Below the pieces are notes generated by a model. It did not search any database. It was given only the letters and a program-made list of their open reading frames with translations, and had not been told where the DNA came from. Positions 34,867-44,070 of a stretch of 64,000 bases of DNA are shown one piece after another (the first letter of the stretch is position 1; every line of letters begins with the position of its first letter). Both the position numbers and the translations under genes were made by a program. The DNA comes from Candidatus Caldarchaeum subterraneum (GTDB lineage Archaea; Thermoproteota; Nitrososphaeria_A; Caldarchaeales; Caldarchaeaceae): contig BA000048.1 of assembly GCA_000270325.1 (NCBI GenBank), forward strand, positions 999,024-1,063,023, read 5' to 3'.

Positions 34867-34871
34867 CTTAT

Positions 34872-35879
34872 TCAAGCGTTTATGATAAGCATCAAATCAC
34901 TCTTGCGGATGACCAGCCCGAACCGCTCCTCTCGCTCCTTCATGTATCTGTAGCAGCGCAGCACAATGGGCATATGTCTGACGAGGCTCAGCTGGTTGCT
35001 TTGCCTTAGTTTGATGAGTCTGTACATGTCTGAGAAGGGTTTGAAGCTTTCGAGGACCTTGCTCCGGTAGGCTTCTCCGTCGCCAATCGTCTGAGCAAAT
35101 ATCTCCGCACATTCGAGGCTTGGAAGTATGCCTTCACCCAGTAGAGGAAACACCGTTCCAATAGACTCGCCGACTCCGACGACTTTTCCATATGAAAAAG
35201 GTGTCATGAACTCGGGCGGTGCAATACGCACAGATTTCCCAAGTTTCTCGACGGGTGTGCCACCATAGCGTTTCATGAACGCGTTTACTTCGGCTACTTG
35301 TTTCCCTTTCATGTGGCCGGCGCCGACATAAGCCTCGCCGTCGCCGAGGGGGAAAAACCAGAGATAACCGTCCCAGCTGCTGAAAATCCTGACGTAGAAA
35401 TCTTCGAAGGGAGGCTTATCGTTGTACCTGACCCTGTACTGGAAGCATGGGACAATCTCGTCATGTGTAGCTGGGGGTAGTAGGCTTCTTGAGATGCCTG
35501 TAGCGTCGACTATGAGGTCGAACTCTTTCTCTAACATCTCGACGGTGGGTGTGGTTCCGTAGAAAACTTTGAGGCCTTTGGTCATGTCTAGCTCCAGCCG
35601 CTTTTTGTCATATGTGCATAGGCCGATGAGGGGGATTGTTGACGTTTCTCTGCCGTTGTCGAGGATGAGGCTTTCCCCGAGATGTAGAACGTATTCGTCA
35701 AAGTCTATCTCAACTTTCTGGAGAATTTTCTTTATCTGGTTTCTTGAGGTGCCCCATGCACATATCGCTTTGAAGCTCTCCCTCCGCTGTCTATCAAAGC
35801 CCACAACCTCGTGCTCCAGCGAAAGACGCCTCATAAGGTAGCTCCCCGCGACACCCAACCCCACAACCGCTATCCTCAA
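34872..35879 (-). CDS. Geranylgeranyl reductase-family FAD oxidoreductase
   Basis: FAD-dependent reductase of the GGR family that saturates isoprenoid chains of archaeal lipids or quinones. N-terminal dinucleotide motif GLGVAGSYLMRRL, mid FDLIVDATGISRSLLP, LWFFPLGDGEAYVGAG and GVGESIGTVFPLLGEGI (FAD motif). 335 residues, slightly short. TTG start, 28 bases from a TATA-like AT-rich box at 35902-35913. Its exact substrate cannot be read from sequence; several paralogues are usual in archaea. Confidence 0.85.
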   Translation of the reverse strand: MRIAVVGLGVAGSYLMRRLSLEHEVVGFDRQRRESFKAICAWGTSRNQIKKILQKVEIDFDEYVLHLGESLILDNGRETSTIPLIGLCTYDKKRLELDMTKGLKVFYGTTPTVEMLEKEFDLIVDATGISRSLLPPATHDEIVPCFQYRVRYNDKPPFEDFYVRIFSSWDGYLWFFPLGDGEAYVGAGHMKGKQVAEVNAFMKRYGGTPVEKLGKSVRIAPPEFMTPFSYGKVVGVGESIGTVFPLLGEGILPSLECAEIFAQTIGDGEAYRSKVLESFKPFSDMYRLIKLRQSNQLSLVRHMPIVLRCYRYMKEREERFGLVIRKSDLMLIINA

Positions 35880-35960
35880 CCCGAAAAAACTATTCCACCG
35901 GATACAAATATATTACCCCGGTTCCCACAACCGCATTACCGGCCACTCACCGCCGAAGTA

Positions 35961-35970
35961 TCTTTAAGTA
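35961..35970 (+). promoter_or_regulatory. TATA box of GINS23-MCM-Hel308 operon
   Basis: TCTTTAAGTA, about 28 bases before the ATG of the GINS gene; predicts a leaderless replication operon. Confidence 0.5.
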
Positions 35971-35993
35971 TCTTACTTCATAATGGATGCTGG

Positions 35994-36527
35994 ATGTTTA
36001 CGGGTCTCAGGGATGTGGTTGAGGAGAATCGTGTCGAGAATCTGCATTCAGTGGTCAAGGTGATGTTGACCGTGGATGTTCCGCGTCTCAGCTACGCTGG
36101 ACGTACTTTTGAGGACCTTAAGAAAGGGGCTGTTCTGAATGTGTGGAGATGGGTGGCTGAGGTGCTTGTGGCGAGACGGTGTGCCGAGTATGTTTCTAAA
36201 CAGTCGCCGGCTAACCAGCTTCTTCAGATAGAGTGGCGGGAGAAGAACAATCCTGGGGAGCTTCAGCCGTTGCAGAAATATTTCTACGTGGAGTTGTTGA
36301 GGGAGGGTGTTCTGGATGATTATGCGGTGAAGAAGCTGCGGGACATTATCACGATGCGTATGATGAAGATTGTCAGCATAGCGGCTAAGAGGCTGGACGG
36401 CGAGATTGTGCGGAGGATGACGCCTGAGGAGGAGGCCTTGTACAAGGCTGTTTACCGAGTTGTCGACGAGTGGCTGAAGGCGATAGAGCACGGGGAAGGG
36501 GGTGGAGATGGCGGAGCAACCTCTTGA
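35994..36527 (+). CDS. gins23: GINS complex subunit, Gins23-like
   Basis: A 177-residue replication factor. The segment VPRLSYAGRTFEDLKKGAVLNVWRW resembles the N-terminal B-domain of archaeal Gins23, followed by an all-helical A-domain. Assignment as Gins23 rests on domain order (B then A), on the position directly before MCM as in other TACK archaea, and on the presence of a Gins51-like gene near 57 kb. Overlaps the MCM start by about 20 bases. Confidence 0.8.
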   Translation: MFTGLRDVVEENRVENLHSVVKVMLTVDVPRLSYAGRTFEDLKKGAVLNVWRWVAEVLVARRCAEYVSKQSPANQLLQIEWREKNNPGELQPLQKYFYVELLREGVLDDYAVKKLRDIITMRMMKIVSIAAKRLDGEIVRRMTPEEEALYKAVYRVVDEWLKAIEHGEGGGDGGATS

Positions 36528-38529
36528 AGAAAGGCTTGTCAACTTCTTCAAGTCGGAGAAGTACCGGGAGCTGCTGAGAGAAGCGGCGGTGAAGAAACGC
36601 CGCAGCATCCCCATCGACTTTAACGACCTCATCAAATTTGATGAGAAATTCGCCCGCGAGCTTGTCAACAAGCCATATACTCTGCTCAAGGTCCTAAACA
36701 GGGCATGTTTTCGGCAGCTGCAGATTGAGGACCCTGAGTATGCTTCCGCGGTTAAATCGTTTACGGCGCGTGTTGTCTCGCTTCCCGCGGTCACCGCTAT
36801 CCGCGAGGTGAGGTCGGAGCATCTCCGTAAGCTCGTGATGATAGATGGCATGGTTTCTAAGGCTTCTGCTGTGAAGCCGCTGCTTAGAGTTGGTGTTTTC
36901 CGCTGCAGATACTGCGGTAACCTTCAGGAGGTTGAGCAGGTTTCTCAAAAGCTTATGACGCCCGAGGCTTGTCTGGATAGGACATGCAGGGGGAGCAAGA
37001 GGCCGAGCTTTGAGCTGGTTCCCGAGGAGTCCAGCTACATGGATTATCAGGTGCTGGGTGTGCAGGAGAAGCCGGAGGACCTTCCGCCGGGCCAGCTTCC
37101 ACGCGTCATCGAGGTCCGTGTCAGGGATGATTTGGTTGATGTCGTGAGGCCCGGTGACAGGGTCATAGCCGTCGGCGTGGTGGAGTCTGTTCAGGAGCGT
37201 GGCGCCGAGGGGCCTCTCAAAACATTCCGCATATACCTTGACGCCGTCAGCGTAGAGCCGGCGAGCAAGGAGCCCCAATCGGTCCAAATCACACCTGAGG
37301 ATGAGAGGCTTTTCAAGAAAATGGCCGAAGACCCGTTCATCATCAACAAGCTCACAGAATCCGTGGCCCCCTCCATTTACGGCCTTGAACACATCAAGAA
37401 ATCCATCCTGCTTCTCCTCATCGGCGGAAGAACCAAGGTTTTTCCCGACGGTCTCCGCGTCAGAGGAGACATCAACGTCCTGCTTGTCGGCGACCCGGGC
37501 ACAGGGAAGAGCCAGCTTCTCCAGTATGTGGCGAGCTTGGCGCCGAGAGGCATCTACACATCTGGCCGAGGCTCCACAGCGGCTGGGTTGACGGCGGCTG
37601 TGATTCGTGAGAAAGAGGGTGGAATGGTTCTTGAGGCGGGTGCCATGGTTTTGGCTGACATGGGTGTCTGCTGCATAGACGAGATTGATAAGATGAGGGA
37701 GGAGGATAGGGTGGCTATTCATGAGGCGATGGCTCAGCAGACCGTAAGCGTCGCAAAAGGCGGAATAGTGGCTACCCTGAACGCTCGGACAGCGGTTCTC
37801 GCAGCGGCCAACCCCTACCTCGGCAGATACGACCCCTACAAAAACTTCATCGAAAACATCAACCTTCCCATAACCATCCTATCACGCTTCGACCTGATGT
37901 TCGTGTTACGCGACGAACCCAACCCCGACACAGACAGGAAAATCTCCTCACACATCTCGGCTCTACATCAGATAGGTGAGCCCGAGAAAGCTCCCCCAAT
38001 CGCTCCCGATGTGCTCCGAAAATACATAGCATACGCCAAGAGAATTGAGCCCTCTATTTCGCCGAAGGCCCTCAAACAGCTTGAGGACTTTTACCTGAAG
38101 ATGAGGGCGATGTATGAGAAGACGGCGACGGTCAGCATTACGGCTCGTCAGTTCGAGTCGTTGATAAGGTTGACGGAGGCCCATGCACGTGCTCGTCTCA
38201 GGAATGTGGCTGATGAAGAGGACGCGGCTGCAGCGATACTCTTGATGAGGAAGAGTCTGCAGGAGGTTGGTGTGGACATAGAGAGCGGTGCACCTGACAT
38301 CGACACCATCATGACAGGCAAGCCGAAAAGTGTGAGGGAGAAGATGAAGCTCGTCATCGACACCATCAAGAAGTTTGAGGAACAGAGCGGCTACGCTGCG
38401 GAGCAGGAGCTGAGAACAGCTCTTCTCCAAGAAGGATTGTCAGAGGAAGAGATAACGAGGCTACTGACCCGTCTAATCACCGACGGCAGAATATTCATGC
38501 CACGCACAGGCGCATACAAGGTCACATGA
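36508..38529 (+). CDS. mcm: MCM replicative DNA helicase
   Basis: Hexameric 3'-5' helicase. N-terminal domain with zinc site (CRYCG and CLDRTC, about 133-160), OB fold, then AAA+ core: Walker A GDPGTGKSQ (about 330), Walker B CCIDEIDKM, sensor 1 AAANPYLGRY, Arg finger LSRFDLMF, and a C-terminal winged helix. About 673 residues. ATG used; GTG two codons earlier is possible. No intein. Overlaps both neighbours, so GINS, MCM and Hel308 form one operon. Confidence 0.97.
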   Translation: MAEQPLEERLVNFFKSEKYRELLREAAVKKRRSIPIDFNDLIKFDEKFARELVNKPYTLLKVLNRACFRQLQIEDPEYASAVKSFTARVVSLPAVTAIREVRSEHLRKLVMIDGMVSKASAVKPLLRVGVFRCRYCGNLQEVEQVSQKLMTPEACLDRTCRGSKRPSFELVPEESSYMDYQVLGVQEKPEDLPPGQLPRVIEVRVRDDLVDVVRPGDRVIAVGVVESVQERGAEGPLKTFRIYLDAVSVEPASKEPQSVQITPEDERLFKKMAEDPFIINKLTESVAPSIYGLEHIKKSILLLLIGGRTKVFPDGLRVRGDINVLLVGDPGTGKSQLLQYVASLAPRGIYTSGRGSTAAGLTAAVIREKEGGMVLEAGAMVLADMGVCCIDEIDKMREEDRVAIHEAMAQQTVSVAKGGIVATLNARTAVLAAANPYLGRYDPYKNFIENINLPITILSRFDLMFVLRDEPNPDTDRKISSHISALHQIGEPEKAPPIAPDVLRKYIAYAKRIEPSISPKALKQLEDFYLKMRAMYEKTATVSITARQFESLIRLTEAHARARLRNVADEEDAAAAILLMRKSLQEVGVDIESGAPDIDTIMTGKPKSVREKMKLVIDTIKKFEEQSGYAAEQELRTALLQEGLSEEEITRLLTRLITDGRIFMPRTGAYKVT

Positions 38530-40733
38530 GGAAAAACCGCGGAGCCTCGGAGAAAAAGGGCCACGTGTATAATGATGCGGGAAAATCCGGTGATGGGATG
38601 ATGGGATACCGCTCATCAGCCGACACGCCTCCACACATCCGACAAGCCCTCGAGAGAATAGGGATAACCACGTTTTATCCCCCTCAGTCGCTTGCCCTGT
38701 CCAAGGGATTGTTGGACGGGAGGCCTCTGATGGTTGCGACGCCGACGGCATCCGGCAAGACCCTGATAGCGATGATGGCTGCCTACAACCATGTGGCACG
38801 CGGCGGCAAAGTTCTCTATCTCACGCCGCTCAGGGCCCTCGCGGCTGAGAAGCTTCAGGAGTTCACCGATTTTCTGGGAGACGAGTTCAAAGCCGTGGCC
38901 AGCACAGGGGACTATGACTCCGCCGACCCGTGGCTCGCCAACTACGACGTCATCATCACCACCAACGAGAAAGCCGACAGCCTGCTGAGACACGGCGCCT
39001 CATGGATAGACAGCGTCTCCCTCCTCGTCGCAGACGAAGTCCACATGCTCGGCGACACAGACAGAGGCCCAACCCTCGAGATGACGCTCACACGCCTCCG
39101 CAACAGAAACCCAAGGGCCCAGCTTCTCGCACTAAGCGCGACTGCACCCAACGCCGACGAGATAGCGGCGTGGCTAGGGGCGGAGCTTATCAGCCTCGAC
39201 TGGAGACCCGTGCCGCTGCGAGAGGGTGTTTACTATGACGGCGAGATACGGTACAGCGACAGGGCTAGGCGGAAGGTGAGGGAGCTTGACTACAACCCTG
39301 TCATATCGCTTTTGCTTGAGGTTGTGCAGGATGGTGGGCAGGTCATCGTCTTCGCGAACACACGTAAACGGGCTGAGCAGTATGCGGAGAAGGCTGCGGC
39401 GGCTCTCTCGCGGGAGACTCTGGTCACGGATGATGAACGAGATAAGCTGAATGGCTTGGCTGACGAGCTTCTGTTGTCGGCGGAGGCGTCGTCTTTCACC
39501 GATAGGGTCGCAGCCCTGATGCGTCAGGGCGCCTGCTTCCACCACGCAGGACTCGGCGCTGTCCACCGCAGGTTTGTTGAGAAGGCTTTTAGAAACAGGA
39601 TTCTCAAGGTTCTCGCCGCTACACCCACCTTGGCCGCGGGAGTAAACCTTCCCGCACGCGTGGTCATCATTCCTGAGCTGCGGAGATACGAGGTGGGCGA
39701 AGGCCTTCGAAACATCTCGGTCACCGAGTATAAACAGTTCTGCGGTAGGGCGGGGCGACCCGGGTTCGACACAGAGGGCGAGGCGTTGACTATTGCGAGA
39801 AGCGAGGAGGAGCTTGAGCTCATCATGGAGAAATACATCAAGGGGAAGCCTGAAAGAGTGTGGTCAAGGCTGGGAAGCGAAAACCACTTGAGAATACAGA
39901 CACTCGCGGTCATAGCCTCCGAGCCTGTCAAATCCTTCGACGGCCTTGTCAAGTTCTTCGAGTCGACTTTCCTCTGCCACCAGTTTGGCTCAGCCCTACT
40001 CCGCAAATCACTCACAGGAGTCGTTGATTTTCTCGCGCGACATGGTTTTGTCGAAGCAGCTGATGGCTTGGAGGCAACGCGGCTGGGCAAACGTGTGGCC
40101 GAACTATACATAGACCCGTTGACCGCTCTCGCAATAATTCAGACATGTGGAAACAGGCCTCGGCTTATGACGGAGCTGAGCCTGCTGCAGGTGGTTTGCA
40201 ACACGCATGAGGTGCCGAGTGTGCCGATGCGTAGGTCTGATTCGGCGAGGCTGGAGAGGTTTGTTGAAGAAAACCGTGAACAGTTTTTCCAGGTTCCCGA
40301 CCCTGTTGAGAGCCCTGATGATTACGAGTTTTTCCTCGACTCTGTGAAGACGGCTGTGTTGATGAATGCTTGGATTGAGGAGGTTGGTGAGGGTGAGCTG
40401 TATGAGCGGTGGGGTGTCGAACCAGGCGACCTCGCGGTGCTCCGTGAGAGGGTTAGCTGGATTTCCTACGCGGCTTCACAGCTGATGCGGGTTGTCGGCC
40501 ACACGGATTTGGTGCACTTGTTTGAGCTGTTGTCCGAGAGGGTTGAGCATGGTGTCAGACCCGAGCTTCTGCCTCTCGTGTCTCTGAAGGGTGTGGGCCG
40601 CGTAAGGGCCCGTAACCTCTACAACGCAGGCTACAGAACAATAGAGGACCTCCGTCGCGCATCAGCCGAGGAGCTGGCGCAGGTGCCGAGCATAGGGCCC
40701 CGGATAGCGGCCAGCATCAAGAGCCAGGTTTAG
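38526..40733 (+). CDS. hel308: Hel308-type superfamily 2 DNA helicase
   Basis: Fork-processing 3'-5' helicase. Motif I ATPTASGKT (71-79), DEVH (170-173), motif III LSATAPN, FHHAGL, and motif VI QFCGRAGRPGFD; the ratchet domain follows and the C-terminus carries a helix-hairpin-helix (LKGVGRVRARNLY and VPSIGPRIA). 735 residues from the overlapping ATG. An internal ATG about 24 codons later, giving MMGYRSSADTPPHIRQALE, could be the true start. The 3' end overlaps the convergent phosphatase by 17 bases. Confidence 0.95.
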   Translation: MRKNRGASEKKGHVYNDAGKSGDGMMGYRSSADTPPHIRQALERIGITTFYPPQSLALSKGLLDGRPLMVATPTASGKTLIAMMAAYNHVARGGKVLYLTPLRALAAEKLQEFTDFLGDEFKAVASTGDYDSADPWLANYDVIITTNEKADSLLRHGASWIDSVSLLVADEVHMLGDTDRGPTLEMTLTRLRNRNPRAQLLALSATAPNADEIAAWLGAELISLDWRPVPLREGVYYDGEIRYSDRARRKVRELDYNPVISLLLEVVQDGGQVIVFANTRKRAEQYAEKAAAALSRETLVTDDERDKLNGLADELLLSAEASSFTDRVAALMRQGACFHHAGLGAVHRRFVEKAFRNRILKVLAATPTLAAGVNLPARVVIIPELRRYEVGEGLRNISVTEYKQFCGRAGRPGFDTEGEALTIARSEEELELIMEKYIKGKPERVWSRLGSENHLRIQTLAVIASEPVKSFDGLVKFFESTFLCHQFGSALLRKSLTGVVDFLARHGFVEAADGLEATRLGKRVAELYIDPLTALAIIQTCGNRPRLMTELSLLQVVCNTHEVPSVPMRRSDSARLERFVEENREQFFQVPDPVESPDDYEFFLDSVKTAVLMNAWIEEVGEGELYERWGVEPGDLAVLRERVSWISYAASQLMRVVGHTDLVHLFELLSERVEHGVRPELLPLVSLKGVGRVRARNLYNAGYRTIEDLRRASAEELAQVPSIGPRIAASIKSQV

Positions 40734-41208
40734 CCAGCCTCTCAAACTCTCGCAAACAGTTTTCCTGATTTTTCTCCACCGAGCCTGGCCGAATCCTCCG
40801 CACAGTCTCTAAAGCCGTTCTCCAGTCGAGGTTTTTCTCCAGCATCGTGTAGGCTGTCAGCACCATCCCCGTCCTCCCCAGCCCAGCGAGACAGTGGACA
40901 AGCACCTTCTCACCCGAGGAGACAAGCTCTTGGAGATGCTTGACTATTTCAAGTACTTTGGCGGGGTCGGCTGCCTGATGGTCGGCGAGAGGATAGTGAA
41001 AATACTTGATGTTCTCGTTTTCGAGGAGCTGTGGTGGAAGAGGCTGCTCGGTGAGGCTGATTATCGCGGTTATCCCCTGGCGTCGGAGAAACTTGATGTG
41101 CCTCCGTGTGCTAGGCAGCCCGCTGCCCGCGACGTTTTCGGTCAACATGGAGAAGTTGGGAGGCCCCTCTGTAAACATGCCCTGAATTCTCCGCAGAATC
41201 GGTGACAA
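40717..41208 (-). CDS. Dual-specificity/PTP-type protein phosphatase
   Basis: Cysteine-dependent phosphatase with P-loop HCLAGLGRTG (HCx5R, Cys about 106 from the TTG start) and general-acid Asp probably in PLADHQA. About 153-163 residues, a minimal archaeal PTP. An ATG ten codons in (MFTEGPPNFSML) is also a good start. Downstream of, and probably co-transcribed with, the ParB-like gene. Substrate could be a phosphotyrosine protein or an RNA/nucleotide 5' phosphate. Confidence 0.9.
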   Translation of the reverse strand: MSPILRRIQGMFTEGPPNFSMLTENVAGSGLPSTRRHIKFLRRQGITAIISLTEQPLPPQLLENENIKYFHYPLADHQAADPAKVLEIVKHLQELVSSGEKVLVHCLAGLGRTGMVLTAYTMLEKNLDWRTALETVRRIRPGSVEKNQENCLREFERLAKPGS

Positions 41209-41211
41209 GGG

Positions 41212-41943
41212 CTATCTATTCAAGGCTGTTTTGACGAGCTTTTCAACCTTCTCCTCATATTCCGCACGCATGCTCGATGCAGAGGCATCGTCGACATCGA
41301 GGACAAGAGCCTTCACACTCTCATAGCCCAGCCTGTTGACCAACACATCGAAAACCCTGTGACCAGCCACAAGCTCGAAGAACCCGTTGTCCAGAGGCCT
41401 AACAACAACGGGGCCGAGGATTTCAACATATTGTGCCAAGGTTTCCAGCTCCTCTTCGCTCATAGGCGCCGTGGCTGAGGGCTGGTATATGACACGTCTC
41501 ACAGGGACTTCTACAACTGTTCCAACCACTGGCGCGTCCAAAACCTCCACCCGTTCAGCCACCCACTCGTTAAGCATCAGCCTATCCTTGTCGCCGAAGT
41601 ATCCATGCCACCACTTCAAACTCTCCATCACAAGCCTCTCCATCTCAGCGGCTATCTGACGACGCTCACCCACAACCTTCTCATTACTTAGAACCATCAA
41701 AAGCGTTTTCCGCGAAGGCTTCTCAGGCTTCGCCTCGCCAAGCAGCTGAGGCCGCACAGCGGTGAGCACAACGTCCATGACCACCTGATTGCCCTGCTTA
41801 TCCGCGCCCAGGTTTATCCTCACGGAGACACGGTCTTTGCCCTTCAGCTTATCCAGTAAATAGTCTCGGAGCCTTTCATACATCACCATAGTGTAGATGA
41901 ATTGGCCGAGCTTGGACTCGAACTCGTCGTAGCCGTAGCTCAT
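41212..41943 (-). CDS. ParB-like domain protein
   Basis: A 243-residue protein. The C-terminal 80 residues read EELETLAQYVEILGPVVVRPL and FELVAGHRVFDVLVNRLGY, which is the ParB/Srx-like nucleotide-binding fold (the usual GHRR box is GHRV here). The N-terminal 150 residues are not recognised; they are rich in charged residues and begin MSYGYDEFESKLGQF. No HTH of true ParB is seen and no ParA gene is adjacent. Starts directly after the stop of the 49-residue gene. Confidence 0.75.
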   Translation of the reverse strand: MSYGYDEFESKLGQFIYTMVMYERLRDYLLDKLKGKDRVSVRINLGADKQGNQVVMDVVLTAVRPQLLGEAKPEKPSRKTLLMVLSNEKVVGERRQIAAEMERLVMESLKWWHGYFGDKDRLMLNEWVAERVEVLDAPVVGTVVEVPVRRVIYQPSATAPMSEEELETLAQYVEILGPVVVRPLDNGFFELVAGHRVFDVLVNRLGYESVKALVLDVDDASASSMRAEYEEKVEKLVKTALNR

Positions 41944-42093
41944 CTATGGAGCCTTCTCTATGTATTTGAAGACGCCTATTTGGATGGAGTTGTGGTGGAT
42001 GTAGGTGTATTCGTCGGAGACAGGCATCAGGATTGCCTCGCAAACGGGCAGGCTCGGCTCAGGAATCTCCACCTGCTCCAGCTTCTTCTCCAT
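41944..42093 (-). CDS. Small uncharacterised protein (49 aa) before ParB-like gene
   Basis: Frame MEKKLEQVEIPEPSLPVCEA to FKYIEKAP. Supported by a TATA box on the same strand (GCATATAAG on plus, 42115-42123) 26 bases before the ATG, by archaeal-like codon choice, and by its stop codon abutting the ATG of the ParB-like gene. No family is recognised. The product is acidic, without a membrane segment. Confidence 0.6.
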   Translation of the reverse strand: MEKKLEQVEIPEPSLPVCEAILMPVSDEYTYIHHNSIQIGVFKYIEKAP

Positions 42094-42114
42094 GCCAGAG
42101 ACATCCACGGTTGG

Positions 42115-42123
42115 GCATATAAG
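42115..42123 (-). promoter_or_regulatory. TATA box of small-protein/ParB-like operon
   Basis: Minus strand CTTATATGC, 26 bases before the ATG of the 49-residue gene. Confidence 0.55.
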
Positions 42124-42177
42124 CGTTATCCAAAAACACGTAAACATTAAGTTCTGCATTCATGAGGGGTTTTTGGC

Positions 42178-43044
42178 TTGAAGGTTGTGAAGGGCCCCTC
42201 CTCTGCTCAGCTGGCTGAGAAAGTGGCGAGATACCTGAACGTCGAGGCTGTGGATGTTTTTGCCAGAGTTTTCCCCGACGGCGAATCCTATGTGAGGCTG
42301 TCGGGTGATGTGCGTGGGGAGGATGTGGTTGTTGTCCAGGGCACGCATCCGCCTCAGGATGTCAACTTTGTCAAGCTCCTGCTGCTGGTGGACGCGGTTA
42401 CACGCATGGGGGCGAAGTCTGTGAAAACAGTTATTCCCTACATGGCTTACGCTCGTCAGGACAGGGTGTTTCTCGAAGGGGAGCCGGTCAGCATCCAGGC
42501 TATGCTTAAAGCGCTCAAGGCCGTAGGCGCTGATGAAGCCATAACAGTCAACATACATTCCCCGTGGACGGCTGACCAGTCGGCGGTGAAGCTGACAAAC
42601 ATCGACGCGTCAGGTCTTCTCGCATCCTACATCATGCAAGCGGGTGTTGAGAAGCCGCTCATAGTCTCGCCGGGTAAGAAAGGGTCGGAGATGGCCGCCG
42701 CGGTCGCCTCAGTCATCGAAACAGACTACCTCGCTGTCAAGACCATGCGAAGCCCCGAGACAGGAGAAGTGGAGGTCAAGGTGGAGGAGATAGAGGAGGG
42801 GAGGCAAGTGGTGGTGGTTGACGACATCATAAGCACCGGAACAACCATGGCTAAAACTATTCAGCAGCTCAAGAATTATCGTCCCTCGAAGATTATTGTC
42901 GCAGCTGTTCACGGATTGTTCATCGGCTCGGCTGCTGAGAAGATATCATCGGCGGGCGCTGACTTGATTTTCACAACAGACACGGTGCCTAACCCCTTTG
43001 GATACGCGTCTGTCGCGGGGTTAATCGCTTCACATCTAAGCTGA
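42178..43044 (+). CDS. prs: Ribose-phosphate pyrophosphokinase
   Basis: Makes PRPP from ribose 5-phosphate and ATP. Seen: VFPDGESYVRLSGDV, PYMAYARQDRVFLEGEPVS, and the PRPP loop VVVDDIISTGTTM near residues 220-232. 288 residues as in archaeal classes. TTG start. It can use the ribose 5-phosphate that ribokinase and the nucleoside salvage locus at the window start would supply. Confidence 0.96.
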   Translation: MKVVKGPSSAQLAEKVARYLNVEAVDVFARVFPDGESYVRLSGDVRGEDVVVVQGTHPPQDVNFVKLLLLVDAVTRMGAKSVKTVIPYMAYARQDRVFLEGEPVSIQAMLKALKAVGADEAITVNIHSPWTADQSAVKLTNIDASGLLASYIMQAGVEKPLIVSPGKKGSEMAAAVASVIETDYLAVKTMRSPETGEVEVKVEEIEEGRQVVVVDDIISTGTTMAKTIQQLKNYRPSKIIVAAVHGLFIGSAAEKISSAGADLIFTTDTVPNPFGYASVAGLIASHLS

Positions 43045-43052
43045 AAACAGGC

Positions 43053-44069
43053 TTGGCGGTATTCTTTCTCCTATCGGGTGAAAAACCTCCACTCTCATAC
43101 TCGGAGCTACGTCACTTGGTGAAGGTCTTGGGCGGAGTAGATGTTGAGAGAGTGGATGAGAGGGTGGCCTCTGCGGAGGTTGATGATAGGTTGGCCGCGG
43201 AGATTGTGCATCGCTCGGCTTACACGAGGCTGGCGGCTGTTTGGCTGGGGGTGGGCAGAAATTATGAAGACGTTACCTTTACCGAGAATCTGGCCGAGGT
43301 TGTGGAGGGTAGACGGAGCTTCGATGTCTCGGTCTATGAGGTGGGCGGAGTAGATGTGAACTCCGTGGATGTTGAGAAGAAGCTGGCCGCGGCTATAAAT
43401 GCGCACATCCCTGGCATGAGGGTCAACCTAACCACGCCCGATGCAAGGTTCGTCGCAGTCATCACCCTGAGCAATTGTTTCATAGGACTGCTCATCGCCG
43501 AGAAGCCCAAACACTATTTCTCCGAGAGAAAAGCAGGCAACAGACCCTTCCGCATCCCCTCCGCCATGCAGCCGAAGCTGGCGCGATGCCTCGTCAACCT
43601 CGCGATAAACAGCCGCGGCTCGAAGGTTTTGGACCCTTTCGCCGGCTCCGGCGCGCTCGTCATAGAGGCTGGTCTTCTCGGCCATGTCTGTCTCGGTGTC
43701 GAGGTTAAGACATGGGTCTGCAACGGGATGTGGAGAAACATGCAGTTCTACGGAATTGGGCTCGGCCACGCGGTCCAAGGAGACGCCCGGCATCTACCTT
43801 TTAGAAGGTTTTTCGACGCGGTGGCGACTGACCCGCCTTATGGAAGGTCGGCCACCCTCGGCGGCATACCGTTCAAAACCCTGTTGAAAGCATTTGCGGA
43901 AGACGTGGTCAACGTCTTGACCGATGACGCTCGGCTCGCTGTTACAGTTCCGCACACAGCTTATCACGACCTAGTCGAAGCCTTCACAGACTTCAGACTG
44001 CTGGAGCACCATGACCTCTATGTTCACAGGAGTTTGACGCGGCGGGTTGTGGTGATGGAGCTTGACTGA
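43053..44069 (+). CDS. tRNA (guanine10-N2)-methyltransferase, Trm-G10 type
   Basis: THUMP domain in the N-terminal half plus a Rossmann methyltransferase: SAM site LDPFAGSGALVIEAG and catalytic DPPYGRS. 338 residues, normal for archaeal Trm11-like enzymes that dimethylate G10. TTG start eight bases after prs; its end overlaps the RNase Z gene, placing two tRNA maturation enzymes in one operon. Confidence 0.92.
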   Translation: MAVFFLLSGEKPPLSYSELRHLVKVLGGVDVERVDERVASAEVDDRLAAEIVHRSAYTRLAAVWLGVGRNYEDVTFTENLAEVVEGRRSFDVSVYEVGGVDVNSVDVEKKLAAAINAHIPGMRVNLTTPDARFVAVITLSNCFIGLLIAEKPKHYFSERKAGNRPFRIPSAMQPKLARCLVNLAINSRGSKVLDPFAGSGALVIEAGLLGHVCLGVEVKTWVCNGMWRNMQFYGIGLGHAVQGDARHLPFRRFFDAVATDPPYGRSATLGGIPFKTLLKAFAEDVVNVLTDDARLAVTVPHTAYHDLVEAFTDFRLLEHHDLYVHRSLTRRVVVMELD

Positions 44070-44070
44070 G

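Noticed and set aside
41212-41943. Plasmid or chromosome partition ParB
   Set aside because: ParB-like fold is present but no HTH, no ParA and no parS-like repeats were seen.
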